A stretch of DNA of 64,000 bases from Lachnospiraceae bacterium (GTDB taxonomy: Bacteria; Bacillota; Clostridia; Lachnospirales; Lachnospiraceae), in contig CAAGQC010000078.1 of NCBI GenBank assembly GCA_900771995.1, forward strand, positions 6,560-70,559, read 5' to 3'. The position numbers and the translations under genes were made by a program. Shown here in pieces: positions 12,993 through 21,706 of this stretch; position 1 is the stretch's first letter; the number at the start of each line of letters is the position of its first letter. Under the pieces are notes generated by a model. It was given only the letters and a program-made list of their open reading frames with translations. It had not been told where the DNA came from and did not search any database.

Positions 12993-13361
12993 ATGCATAA
13001 TTTAGCATTACATTTAACTGATGTCCAATATGGCGAATTATTTGTAAAATCGCAAATTGAGGGATTATCCATAGACGCTTATATAAAAAAGACACTTTTC
13101 GGAACCGATCCTGGAATATTCACTCCTAAAGAGGCTATCAGAAGAGCTATGGAAAAATATGACATAGGGGAATATTTTGAGCTTAGGGATCTATATTCAG
13201 ATGAAGAATGGTCAAGTATGGAGCGCGGAGAAAGAATTGCTTTTGGACGAAACTTTTTTTCTTTTACCAGTGTTATTGAACCAGGAAAAGTAAAACTTGT
13301 TGAAGATACGGGAAATAATGGTAGAAGAGCAAAGTACGAACTATTAAAGAAGAAAATGTAG
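12993..13361 (+). CDS. DUF1413-like protein
   Basis: 122 residues from ATG 12993, with GAAGGAGGTTGAAACAG before it; a TTG nine bases earlier is less likely. The N-terminus (LALHLTDVQYGELFVKSQIEGLSIDAYIKKTLFG) resembles a ribbon-helix-helix protein. The C-terminus (IGEYFELRDLYSDEEWSS ... ALGR-like FGRNFF) resembles DUF1413. Such proteins are small regulators often next to toxins. The operators at 12928 and 12959 suggest that it controls its own promoter. Confidence 0.65.
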   Translation: MHNLALHLTDVQYGELFVKSQIEGLSIDAYIKKTLFGTDPGIFTPKEAIRRAMEKYDIGEYFELRDLYSDEEWSSMERGERIAFGRNFFSFTSVIEPGKVKLVEDTGNNGRRAKYELLKKKM

Positions 13362-13377
13362 AGAGGAGCCTTTGTTA

Positions 13378-13574
13378 TGAAAAAAGAGATAAGTGAGTCA
13401 AACTCGAAAAAAAAGATGACAAATACGAACAAGCCTGACAAGATTTCTAATACTAAGAGAGTGTTAACCTTGCTGGATGAACATCCTGAGGCGGGCGTTA
13501 TAGCTGGCGGAGCATTAACAGCTAGTGGTATTAGCGCCATGGTTGTATATGGAATAAAATTAGCACGTGCATAG
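13378..13574 (+). CDS. Small single-span membrane protein
   Basis: 65 residues. A Lys/Ser/Asn-rich N-terminal half is followed by HPEAGVIAGGALTASGISAMVVYGIKL, a probable membrane helix, and a short basic end. GAGAGGAGCC precedes ATG. It lies 16 bp after the DUF1413-like gene and 13 bp before the next. Size and form would fit a membrane-acting toxin or an anchor; no family is recognised. Confidence 0.5.
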
Positions 13575-13587
13575 GAGGGGATGCTTC

Positions 13588-13980
13588 ATGACAACAAGAG
13601 AATTGAAAGAAAAGCTTAAAAACTCAAACGAGACATATCCAGTATCAAGTGCATATGATGCAACTCATGGTCAAAGGAAAGGTGTTCATTGGAACAATCA
13701 AAAGGAACACCTTTTGCCGTGGCTTGATGCACAGGAGACTCATGGTTGTGGTGGGTTTACTAGATTAAATATCAATACGGATGCCGAAAGAATGTACAAT
13801 CATCTGTCGTGTCCAGAATGTCTTTTATGGTTATGCGAAGCTGCTGGAGTGCCTTATGATGTTGTTAATGCGGCAGCTGAAAAAGCAAAGCTTCTTGAAA
13901 AAGTTGTTTCCAGAGCAGCTTCAATTCGTAGAGATATACCGTGGAGTGAGGTAGAGAATAGGCTTAATATCGAAAGCTAA
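13588..13980 (+). CDS. Hypothetical Cys/His-containing protein
   Basis: 130 residues from ATG 13588, preceded by AGGAGGGGATGCTTC. Trp, His and Cys are clustered: GVHWNNQKEHLLPWL, THGCGGF, then NHLSCPECLLWLCEAAG. The C-x-x-C followed by helices may bind zinc. The last 40 residues are a charged helix. It is the last gene of the third cargo unit and is followed by a terminator at 14049. Function unknown. Confidence 0.55.
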   Translation: MTTRELKEKLKNSNETYPVSSAYDATHGQRKGVHWNNQKEHLLPWLDAQETHGCGGFTRLNINTDAERMYNHLSCPECLLWLCEAAGVPYDVVNAAAEKAKLLEKVVSRAASIRRDIPWSEVENRLNIES

Positions 13981-14048
13981 GCCCAGGCAGGTAAGATAAT
14001 CTGAGAGGGTATTGCGTAAGCAATCATTGGGGTATATGAGAATATGAC

Positions 14049-14092
14049 AAGAACCTCATCACTGATAGAAATATCGGTAATGAGGTTCTTTT
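14049..14092 (+). terminator. Intrinsic terminator
   Basis: AAGAACCTCAT/ATGAGGTTCTT around a 20-nt loop, then TTTT. It ends the mobile-element cargo. Confidence 0.8.
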
Positions 14093-14122
14093 GCGTTGTA
14101 TCATGCTTCTGTGCGGCGTGCC

Positions 14123-14159
14123 ATAAAACGACCGAAGGAACAGAATCCGGTCGTTTTAT
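14123..14159. terminator. Bidirectional terminator-like hairpin
   Basis: ATAAAACGACCG/CGGTCGTTTTAT, perfect 12-bp arms with A and T runs on the two sides. It probably marks the border between the element and the host carbohydrate region. Confidence 0.7.
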
Positions 14160-14160
14160 T

Positions 14161-14181
14161 ACATATTTGGGTCGATTCATG
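14161..14181. repeat. Dispersed repeat, copy 1
   Basis: ACATATTTGGG followed by TCGATTCATG. It matches 31716-31736 (ACATATTTGGG, GCGATTCATG) in 20 of 21 bases. Both copies lie 90-135 bp before a gene for a paralogous exported protein. On the minus strand it reads as the peptide MNRPKYV, a frame I consider incidental. Confidence 0.6.
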
Positions 14182-14293
14182 TATTATTTGTTCCGAAACG
14201 GTTTTTCTGGACTATAATAACGGAGAAAGAACCGGGAGACCGGAAACAGGGCGGAGAACTTATCTGCACCAAATACAGAAAGGATGAGAGCGT

Positions 14294-15838
14294 ATGAAAA
14301 CAAAATGGAAAGTGCTGTGGATGAGCCTTTGTGCAGCGTGCATCGTGCTGGTGGGCAATGGAGTGACAGTGCATGCAGAAGGACTTAGTGAAACGACTTT
14401 TGGGTATGCCTACGATGTACAAAGAGGACCTGCACCGGCAAAGAATGGAGAAATGATGCATCTGCGGGGGCTGACTGCGCCTTATAAGGCAGACGGAAGT
14501 AACACGGATTCTACCAGCGCAGGAAGCTGGACATTGACGGAAATTGGTGCTTACGGCAATGTGGATGAGGCACTGAAAACCGACGAAAATCTGGAATCTG
14601 TTGTTTCAACGGTCACCTATTATTATAGTGATTTGGACAAAAATGATGTGTGCATTCATGAGTTGAAGGATGGCGCACAGCATATTGCCTATGGTGTCAT
14701 TGCAGCATCCGATGAAACCAGCAAACTTGTTTTTTTGGGAAATTCTCTGTATGGCGGAGCAGGCTATCTGCTGTCTACCGAAGAAATAACCAAGTCGGGC
14801 GGTGTCGATGTAGAAGGAGCACGGATCGCTCCTGATTATGCCAATGGGGCACAGAAAAAGGTGCTGGCATTGGATGTGACAGACAGCTACACTTTTGCTG
14901 AGGCCGAAGAAGGCTATGCTGCACCGGCGGCAAAAGAGGTAACGGTTACCAACATAAGCAGTGAGGAAAGCGGTGCACTGGTGATCGCTCTGGAAGGCAG
15001 TGATGCAGAAAGCTTTGAACTTGATAAAACGGCAATTACTGCCATAGCAGCAGGAGCCGGTGATACTTTTTCGGTAAAACCGAAGGAAGCTCTTAGCGCC
15101 GGAACCTATACTGCAACGGTTGCAGTAAAAGCCGCGTATGGCAATACAATGAATCCAAAGGCTGTAAGCTTTGTAGTTTCCTTTACGGTTACTGCGGGAT
15201 CGACACCTGCCCCGGCAGCCCCTACGCCTGCCCCGGCAGATCCTACGCCTGCTCCTGTAAAGCCTGCCCCGGCTTTGAAAGACAACGACGATGATGATTC
15301 TTCCGAAGCTTCAGCTGCTTTACCGGAACTGAAAACAACGAATGTTGCAGGAGAACAGATTATTGGCTGGGATGCAATTACAACAGCACTTGCTACGCAG
15401 ACAAAGGAGAAACTGCAGAGTGTATCCGGCGTCAATCAGGATCTCCTGCATGTGGATGCAGGCGGCTCTGACAAAATCATTCCTGCCGCAGCCGTAAAAG
15501 CAGCCTCTTCCTCTGCGCTGAGGGGCCTGCATGTATTTATCGGAGATTCCGATGCGGTTACCTTCTTTACAAAGAGTGATTTGTCCGGTTACAAAGAGAC
15601 GAACTTTGCCCATACGGATACCGTGGCAGATCATGCCAGAACCATTGCGTTTACGAACAAACAGGCACTGGGTACCACTGTGGCGTTCCATACCACGGTA
15701 CCGGTAAAATCCGCAACGGTGACCGTTTACAAAGTGGATGCCAACGGCAGAACCTGCATTGCAAAAACCGTATCCAATGCTGCCGGCCAGGTCTGCTTCC
15801 CGATGACCGAGACAGCAACGTATGTATTAGAATACTGA
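14294..15838 (+). CDS. Exported protein with shared C-terminal domain, paralog A
   Basis: 514 residues. A signal peptide (MKTKWKVLWMSLCAACIVLVG, cut near VHAEG) shows export. Residues 25-190 form a beta-rich domain. Residues 190-290 resemble a choice-of-anchor/Ig-like module (EVTVTNISSEESGALVIALEGSDAESFEL). A TPAP-rich linker (290-325) leads to a 170-residue C-terminal domain starting ELKTTN and ending YVLEY. The same domain ends paralog B at 31823. There is no LPXTG anchor or SLH domain. AGAAAGGATGAGAGCGT precedes ATG. Probably cell-surface or secreted; its ligand is unknown. Confidence 0.75.
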   Translation: MKTKWKVLWMSLCAACIVLVGNGVTVHAEGLSETTFGYAYDVQRGPAPAKNGEMMHLRGLTAPYKADGSNTDSTSAGSWTLTEIGAYGNVDEALKTDENLESVVSTVTYYYSDLDKNDVCIHELKDGAQHIAYGVIAASDETSKLVFLGNSLYGGAGYLLSTEEITKSGGVDVEGARIAPDYANGAQKKVLALDVTDSYTFAEAEEGYAAPAAKEVTVTNISSEESGALVIALEGSDAESFELDKTAITAIAAGAGDTFSVKPKEALSAGTYTATVAVKAAYGNTMNPKAVSFVVSFTVTAGSTPAPAAPTPAPADPTPAPVKPAPALKDNDDDDSSEASAALPELKTTNVAGEQIIGWDAITTALATQTKEKLQSVSGVNQDLLHVDAGGSDKIIPAAAVKAASSSALRGLHVFIGDSDAVTFFTKSDLSGYKETNFAHTDTVADHARTIAFTNKQALGTTVAFHTTVPVKSATVTVYKVDANGRTCIAKTVSNAAGQVCFPMTETATYVLEY

Positions 15839-15848
15839 TCGAAGGCAC

Positions 15849-16727
15849 TCAGAGGCCGGACGGACAGGATGCCTTATATTTCACGGGAGAACTTCCGGTC
15901 AGCTTTTTGAATACCCTGGAAAAATAGTAAACATCATGAAAACCGCATTTAACAGCGACCTCGCTGCAGGTATAAAGTCCTGTGGCGAGGTATTTTTTTG
16001 CGTTTTCAATGCGGAGGTGGTTCAGGGTGGCAAAAATGGTATCGCCGGTGGCTTTTTTGAATACGCGGTTTAGGTGATCAAAATTACAGTGGAACATTTT
16101 CTCCAGAGAACTACTGCTGATCTCGGTGCCGTAGTGGATCGTCAGATACCGTTTCAGGGAGGGAACATAGCTTGCGGTGCCGGTGGCTGTTGTCAGGGCA
16201 TGCAGGCGGTGTCGGCGGTACTGCATGGCCAGAAGGGCCAGAAGCTCACAGAGCAGGCTTCCCCGCAGGTAGGATTGGAGCGGGTCGCCCTCCGTGCAGG
16301 ACAGAAGCCTCGACAGTCCGGTGTTGAAGTCTTCGGCGAGATCTTCCGCGTCGAGGTGTCCGTATTTGGGAAAACAGACCGGCGCGGCGGAATCTTCCGA
16401 AAAGGCAGATTCCCGGGCGGTGGATTCGAAGGAACCGGTCATGCGGATTCCGTCCATGGAAAAATGCACGTAGGTGAAATCACAGGCAGTGGAGCGCAGT
16501 CCCTCATGCTCGCAGGATGGATCCAGAAGGATGTAATGCCCTCCGGTCAGCAGATATTCCCGGTCATCCTCTCTTATGGCCAGTTCACCAGAATGGATAT
16601 AGTACAGAATATATTCCGGAGCCTTCCGCCGGAAATGGATATAGGGAGGGCGGATATGGGCGGTGTCACACAGGGAGATCCGGGGTGCGGCAAAACCGCT
16701 AATCGTGTAGCAGAGATCTTTGTTCAT
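15849..16727 (-). CDS. AraC-family transcription regulator
   Basis: 292 residues. The N-terminal cupin-like sensor (about 1-170: YILYYIHSGELAIREDDREYLLTGGHYILLDP) is followed by two helix-turn-helix motifs in the last 100 residues (SLEKMFHCNFDHLNRVFKKATG and CSEVAVKCGFHDVYYFSRVFKK). CAAGGAGACATT precedes the start. It is divergent from the MATE gene at 16867 with 139 bp between, and is therefore its likely regulator. It converges on the exported protein gene. Confidence 0.88.
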   Translation of the reverse strand: MNKDLCYTISGFAAPRISLCDTAHIRPPYIHFRRKAPEYILYYIHSGELAIREDDREYLLTGGHYILLDPSCEHEGLRSTACDFTYVHFSMDGIRMTGSFESTARESAFSEDSAAPVCFPKYGHLDAEDLAEDFNTGLSRLLSCTEGDPLQSYLRGSLLCELLALLAMQYRRHRLHALTTATGTASYVPSLKRYLTIHYGTEISSSSLEKMFHCNFDHLNRVFKKATGDTIFATLNHLRIENAKKYLATGLYTCSEVAVKCGFHDVYYFSRVFKKLTGSSPVKYKASCPSGL

Positions 16728-16866
16728 AATGTCTCCTTGAAAAAAGAAAAGCGTTTAATTACATCAATAGCATACGCATATTCTGTAGAAAATACAATAG
16801 AAAGTCACTAAAATACAAAAATATAGTCACTATAATATATTCCCATGAGGAGCGCGGGGCAGTAGA

Positions 16867-18285
16867 ATGAGTGAGGTTCCAAAAAAAGCAGAGAAGAAAA
16901 GACAGCCGAGGCGGAGGAACCGGACAGAACAGGAAAAAGAGGACAGTTACATGAAAGATATGACGCAGGGAAAACCGTTAAAACTGATCATTGGCTTCGC
17001 TATCCCCATGTTGATCGGGAATATCTTCCAACAGGTATATAATGTGGCGGATACGGTGATCGTAGGAAGATTTCTGGGGGAGAGTGCACTGGCGGGAGTG
17101 GGCAGTACGGGAACACTGACTTATTTTCTGCTGGCGCTGGTCAGCGGCATGTGCAATGGTGCCGGACTGGTGGTGGCACAGTGCTTTGGCTGCGGAAATA
17201 AGGAGAGACTGGCGAAGACAGTGACGGCACTGGTCTGGGTGGCAGGAGTGCTGACCTGCATCATGTCGCTGATCGGAATCTTCGGTGTGGAATTTTTCCT
17301 GCGGCTCTTGAGCGTACCGGAGAATGTTATCGGCTATTCTGCAGAGTATCTGCATATCATCTATACCTTTGTCTTCGGCAGTGTGGTCTACAACGGCTGC
17401 GCGGCGATCCTGAACAGTGTGGGAGATTCCAATACACCGCTGTGGGCGGTGATCGCTTCTTCAGTGGTGAATATTGCGTTTGATCTGTTCTTTATCATTG
17501 TCTGCAAGATGGGAGTAGCGGGAGCAGCGTATGCGACGATCCTGGCACAGTGCACTTCGGCGGTGATCTGTTTTGTAAAAGTGTTCAAGGTGAGAGAAGA
17601 GATTGGATTATCCCTAATGAAGTGGAAACCGGAAGCCGGTTATATTCATCTGGTGGTGAAGACCGGATTCCCGGCGGCATTCCAGTCCTGCATGATCGCC
17701 CTGGGCGGTATGAGTGTCCAGCGGCTGGTGAATTCCTTCGGCTCCTCCACCATGGCAGCCTACGTGGCGGCGAACAGGGTGGACAGTGTGGCCATTCAGG
17801 TCATCGTCTCCATCGGAACGGCGTTGTCGGTATTCACGGGACAGAACATTGCGAAAAATCAATATAACAGGATTAAAGAGGCCCTCTATAAGACACTGGC
17901 GGTCATGGTGGGCGCCAGCATTTTTATCGCTGCCATGGTACTCATTTTCCGGGTACAGTTAATGACCCTGTTCCTGGATGCCAATGAATCGGGAGAAGCC
18001 ATCGGTATCGGCTGTACCTATCTGACCATCATCGGCGTGGCCTATGTGATCGCCGGGGTGATGCAGAGTTACCAGAATGTGATCCGGGGAGCCGGGGACG
18101 TCAATACCTGCATGGTGGCGGGACTGACGGAACTGTCCGGCAGGATCGTATTCGCTTACCTGTTGTCCGGGACCCTGGGAGTCACGGGAATCTGGATCGC
18201 CACACCGCTGTCCTGGAGCTGCGGCTGCGTCATACCTGTGATCCGGTATTATTCCGGCAAATGGAAGCACAAGCGGCTGGCTTAA
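16867..18285 (+). CDS. MATE-family efflux transporter (full length)
   Basis: 472 residues, about the family norm, with twelve expected membrane helices. MATE signatures include IPMLIGNIFQQVYNVADTVIVGRFLG and, at the second repeat, GFPAAFQSCMIALGGMSVQRLVNSFG. MATE pumps exchange Na+ or H+ for drugs or metabolites. The basic, soluble N-terminus of 28 residues is long; an internal ATG at 16951 (MKDMTQGKPL) could be the true start. GAGGAGCGCGGGGCAGTAGA precedes ATG 16867. It pairs with the divergent AraC gene. Confidence 0.88.
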   Translation: MSEVPKKAEKKRQPRRRNRTEQEKEDSYMKDMTQGKPLKLIIGFAIPMLIGNIFQQVYNVADTVIVGRFLGESALAGVGSTGTLTYFLLALVSGMCNGAGLVVAQCFGCGNKERLAKTVTALVWVAGVLTCIMSLIGIFGVEFFLRLLSVPENVIGYSAEYLHIIYTFVFGSVVYNGCAAILNSVGDSNTPLWAVIASSVVNIAFDLFFIIVCKMGVAGAAYATILAQCTSAVICFVKVFKVREEIGLSLMKWKPEAGYIHLVVKTGFPAAFQSCMIALGGMSVQRLVNSFGSSTMAAYVAANRVDSVAIQVIVSIGTALSVFTGQNIAKNQYNRIKEALYKTLAVMVGASIFIAAMVLIFRVQLMTLFLDANESGEAIGIGCTYLTIIGVAYVIAGVMQSYQNVIRGAGDVNTCMVAGLTELSGRIVFAYLLSGTLGVTGIWIATPLSWSCGCVIPVIRYYSGKWKHKRLA

Positions 18286-18296
18286 ATCCGGCGCGG

Positions 18297-19295
18297 CTAT
18301 TCCGGACGCATCCATCCGGCGAATTCCAGAATGGACTGGTTCTCCGCCTTTTTCTCGCTCTGCTGCATCTGCTTGCGGTATTCCCGGGGCGACATCTGCA
18401 TCAGCTTGATGAAATAGCGGTTGAAGCTGGATACGGAATGGAAGCCCACCATTTCGGAAATGTCGAGAATGGAATGCTCTGTACTGCGCAACAGGATGCA
18501 GGATTTCAGGATCCGGGTATTATTCACGTAGTCTAACGGGGAAGTACCCATAATATCATGGAAGACCCGGCGGAAATGGGTGGGGCTCCAATGACACAGT
18601 TCTGCCAGATACTCGATGGTAAACTGCTGCATGTAATTTTTCTCAATATATTCCAGAGCGGGTGAGATCACCAGAGAATTTTCGGCGATCTCACCTTCTT
18701 TTTTGCGGTCCTGCAGGGCGAGGATCTCGGGGGAGCCCGGTTTCGCAGTGTCAGGGTTGGCGCCGCCGAGGCTTTCAATCCGGTACAGTTCTATATAGAG
18801 AGAGCACAACAGACTTCTGGCGCTGATCTGGTAACAGGGATTCTGTTCTTCCAGTTCGTGGATGATATGGGATACCAGATAGTTGATGTGGGGAAAAGCT
18901 TCCTTACTGAAAATATAGCGGAACCCCGGAAAACCGTCTGTGGACAGATCGTAATTCTTCCAGGAGGCGGGGAGGAGATTGCGGAACAACTCCTTCGGAT
19001 CCAGAAAGAGATAGGACCAGTGGCTCTTCGTACCGGGAGTACTGTAAGTGGTATGCGGAACGTTACGGGGCAGTACGGTGACATCACCGGCATGGAAGCA
19101 TTGCTTCTCCCCGTTGATCTCCAGAGTACCGCTGTCGGAATGACAGATCCCGATCTCCAGACAATTATGGAAGTGAAGGCTTCCGCTGGGGATATCCGAG
19201 ATCTTCCAATAATCACCGGACAGAAGCAGTACGGGAAACTGCATGGGCAGATAGTAGCTTCTGTATTCTGTAACGACGCGTTTCGACTTGGCCAT
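18297..19295 (-). CDS. AraC-family regulator of the pectin locus
   Basis: 332 residues. A cupin sensor (LHFHNCLEIGICHSDSGTLEINGEKQCFHAGDVTVLPRNVPH, about 40-85) precedes two C-terminal helix-turn-helix motifs (TIEYLAELCHWSPTHFRRVFH and ILDISEMVGFHSVSSFNRYF). CACAGGAGGTAGGAA precedes ATG. It is divergent from the ABC permease gene at 19723 across 427 bp of AT-rich DNA, the usual place for an activator of a carbohydrate locus. The sugar signal, perhaps a pectin oligosaccharide, is inference. Confidence 0.88.
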   Translation of the reverse strand: MAKSKRVVTEYRSYYLPMQFPVLLLSGDYWKISDIPSGSLHFHNCLEIGICHSDSGTLEINGEKQCFHAGDVTVLPRNVPHTTYSTPGTKSHWSYLFLDPKELFRNLLPASWKNYDLSTDGFPGFRYIFSKEAFPHINYLVSHIIHELEEQNPCYQISARSLLCSLYIELYRIESLGGANPDTAKPGSPEILALQDRKKEGEIAENSLVISPALEYIEKNYMQQFTIEYLAELCHWSPTHFRRVFHDIMGTSPLDYVNNTRILKSCILLRSTEHSILDISEMVGFHSVSSFNRYFIKLMQMSPREYRKQMQQSEKKAENQSILEFAGWMRPE

Positions 19296-19722
19296 TTCCT
19301 ACCTCCTGTGAACGGTACGCAAAATTATTGTGCATCCTGTATGATACTGCCCGGAAATACCCGGACAGCGTGGAAATAATGACTATACATTATTTATAAC
19401 AATTAAACTGGACAAAATCAACCATTATGTTGTATAAATAACAGGTACGCTTTAGGCATCGTTTCCGAAATGACGTCTAAAAATGGCTAAAAAACTTGAA
19501 TAACACGGCGCTTTTTCGGAAAATACACGTCATGCCATCAAAATACAAACGAAATAAGAAAACTTACGAAAAACGACCATGATTTATAATGGTTGTTTTT
19601 GCATAGTTTTCTATAACGTTTGATTAGAAAAATATGACAACATGTATGATAATATGCTTACAAGGTTACAAAAAGTGTACAAAGTGACGATAAAATATGA
19701 CTGACACTTGAGGAGGTTCGAT
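19296..19722. promoter_or_regulatory. Divergent regulatory region of the pectin locus
   Basis: A gene-free 427 bp between the AraC gene and the permease. It is AT-rich, with TTGATT (19620) and TATGATAAT (19645-19653) as the best promoter candidate; the spacing is longer than ideal. AAACGACCAT/ATGGTTGTTT (about 19575-19600) forms a hairpin. The operator of the AraC protein is probably here but I cannot point to a firm site. Confidence 0.5.
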
Positions 19723-20676
19723 ATGGCAAAAAAGAATGCGGCCAACGTGGTGGGAGTGAAAACGAAAATCACTTGGAAACAAGCTTTTAAAAGAGACTGG
19801 CAATTATATCTGCTGTTGCTGTTTCCACTGATCATGGTATTTGTATTCAGCTACGGTGCATACCCGGGACTGCGGATGGCCTTCATGGATTACAAGCCGG
19901 CGAAGGGATATGCAGGCAGCGAATGGGTGGGAATGAAGACATTCATTAAGATATTTAAGGATGCCGATTTCATCCGGGCGCTTCGTAATTCCGTAGTATT
20001 TAACCTGGCGGATCTGATCGTTGGATTCCCGATGCCGATCATCCTGGCACTGATCCTCAATGAATTAAGATATCCCAGATTCAAGAAAGTATCCCAGACG
20101 ATCCTGTATCTGCCCCACTTCCTTTCCTGGGCTATCATCGGAAGTGTAGCCATGACGATGTTCCGCCCCAACTCCGGTCTGGTAAACATCCTGTTAACCA
20201 ACCTGGGAGTGATCTCCGAAGGAATTCCTTTCCTGAATGAGAAATGGCACTGGGCAGTAACTTATCTGCTGATCGGCGTATGGCAGACCATGGGATGGGG
20301 CACGATCCTCTACCTGGCAGCAATCACCGGTATCAACGGAGAACTGTACGAAGCAGCCATGATCGACGGAGCAAACCGCTGGAAGAGAATGTGGCACATC
20401 ACACTTCCCGGTATCAAGAGCACAGTCGTAACACTGCTGATCCTGAACCTCGGACGTGTCATGGGAAGTAACCTGGAGCGACTGACCGCGTTAGAGAATT
20501 CACAGGTCAAGGACTTCCAGTATCAGCTGGCTGTCTACATATATAATAAAGGTATCGGAGCCGGAAAGTTCAGTGCGGCAACGGCGGTTGGCCTGTTCCA
20601 GTCACTGATCGGACTGATCCTGGTTCTGTTATCTGATAAATTTGCCAAGAAGCTTGGCGAAGACGGATTACTGTAG
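19723..20676 (+). CDS. ABC sugar permease, LplB type
   Basis: 317 residues from ATG 19723, with TTGAGGAGGTTCGAT before it. Six membrane helices are expected; the EAA loop is YEAAMIDGANRWKRMWHITLPGI (about residues 210-232), which contacts the ATPase. The N-terminus FKRDWQLYLLLLFPLIMVFVF is typical of the LplB/YteP group that imports pectin-derived di- and oligosaccharides in Bacillota. No ATPase gene is in the locus, so a shared MsmX-like ATPase elsewhere is likely. First gene of the operon. Confidence 0.9.
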   Translation: MAKKNAANVVGVKTKITWKQAFKRDWQLYLLLLFPLIMVFVFSYGAYPGLRMAFMDYKPAKGYAGSEWVGMKTFIKIFKDADFIRALRNSVVFNLADLIVGFPMPIILALILNELRYPRFKKVSQTILYLPHFLSWAIIGSVAMTMFRPNSGLVNILLTNLGVISEGIPFLNEKWHWAVTYLLIGVWQTMGWGTILYLAAITGINGELYEAAMIDGANRWKRMWHITLPGIKSTVVTLLILNLGRVMGSNLERLTALENSQVKDFQYQLAVYIYNKGIGAGKFSAATAVGLFQSLIGLILVLLSDKFAKKLGEDGLL

Positions 20677-20688
20677 GAGGTGAGTGAG

Positions 20689-21618
20689 ATGAAGAAAAAA
20701 GAAGTGAATATCAATGAAGAATCTACCTCCGCAGGCGGAGCTCATGCGGTCAACAAATTCCGCATCAGCGATTTCGTCATGATGGCAGTGATCGTCATCC
20801 TCTGCGCCAGCTGTGTATTACCTTTCCTGCATGTGGCAGTGAAATCCATTTCCGGCAATACGGCAGTAATGTCCAAAAGCGTTTACTTCTGGCCCAAGGA
20901 CATCACCTTCGATGCTTACAAGAAAGTATTCGCAGATGATTCCATGACCTACTCCATGATCTTCTCGGTAATTGTTACCCTGATCTTCACGGTTCTGGGA
21001 ATGTTGGTATGTACCTGTGCCGCTTATCCTCTTTCCAAGAAGAGATTAAAGGGCAAAAAGTTACTGACTTTCCTGCTAATGGTACCGATGTACTTTAGCG
21101 CCGGCATCATCCCCAGCTACCTGTTATATCAGAAGCTGCATGTGCTGGATACCATGTGGGTATTGATCTTACCTCTGATCTATTCCCCCTACAACATGCT
21201 GATCATGAAGAACTACTTCCAGAGTACGATTCCCGACAGCCTGGAGGAATCCGCGTTCCTGGATGGCGCAACCAATTTCCAGATCTTAAGCAAGATCGTA
21301 TTACCGCTGTCCAAACCGATTCTGGCAACATTGTCTCTGTTCTATGCTGTAGGACGTTGGAATGCTTATTCAGACAACATGTACTACACCAAGAGTGCGA
21401 ACCTGAAGCTGATCCAGTATAAGCTGTACCAGTTGGTAGCATCCGCAGCAGAAGCACAGACTTCCTCCCTGGCAGATACCGGCAGCGCGATCCAGTCCAC
21501 TCCCGAAGTACTGCAGGCAGCCAGCATTATGTTTGTAACTATTCCTATCATCATTATTTACCCGTTCCTGCAGAAGTACTTTGTACAGGGTACCATGATC
21601 GGAGCAGTTAAGGGTTAA
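20689..21618 (+). CDS. ABC sugar permease, YtcP/LplC type
   Basis: 309 residues from ATG 20689, chosen over GTG 20680 because TAGGAGGTG lies 6 nt before it. Six membrane helices and the EAA loop (LEESAFLDGATNFQILSKIVLPLSKPI, about 185-210) mark the second half of the transporter. The end, FLQKYFVQGTMIGAVKG, is the family signature. It forms the channel with the gene at 19723, 12 bp upstream. Confidence 0.9.
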   Translation: MKKKEVNINEESTSAGGAHAVNKFRISDFVMMAVIVILCASCVLPFLHVAVKSISGNTAVMSKSVYFWPKDITFDAYKKVFADDSMTYSMIFSVIVTLIFTVLGMLVCTCAAYPLSKKRLKGKKLLTFLLMVPMYFSAGIIPSYLLYQKLHVLDTMWVLILPLIYSPYNMLIMKNYFQSTIPDSLEESAFLDGATNFQILSKIVLPLSKPILATLSLFYAVGRWNAYSDNMYYTKSANLKLIQYKLYQLVASAAEAQTSSLADTGSAIQSTPEVLQAASIMFVTIPIIIIYPFLQKYFVQGTMIGAVKG

Positions 21619-21706
21619 ATAAAACCGCAACTGATAACCATGTTAGTTTTCCCCGGGACCGGGGGTACACATAAAACTATGTATTTTAATTAAGGAGGAT
21701 TGATTT

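Noticed and set aside
13977..14180. Minus-strand peptide starting MNRPKYV, also at 31735
   Set aside because: Both are readings of the dispersed DNA repeat, without ribosome sites.
15106..15435. Minus-strand open frame over the Pro-rich linker of the exported protein
   Set aside because: It is a shadow of the biased codons in the plus-strand gene; the same happens at 32541-33096.
16074..16811. 245-codon plus-strand frame opposite the AraC gene
   Set aside because: The minus-strand AraC protein has two clear helix-turn-helix motifs and a good start; the plus frame is its shadow.
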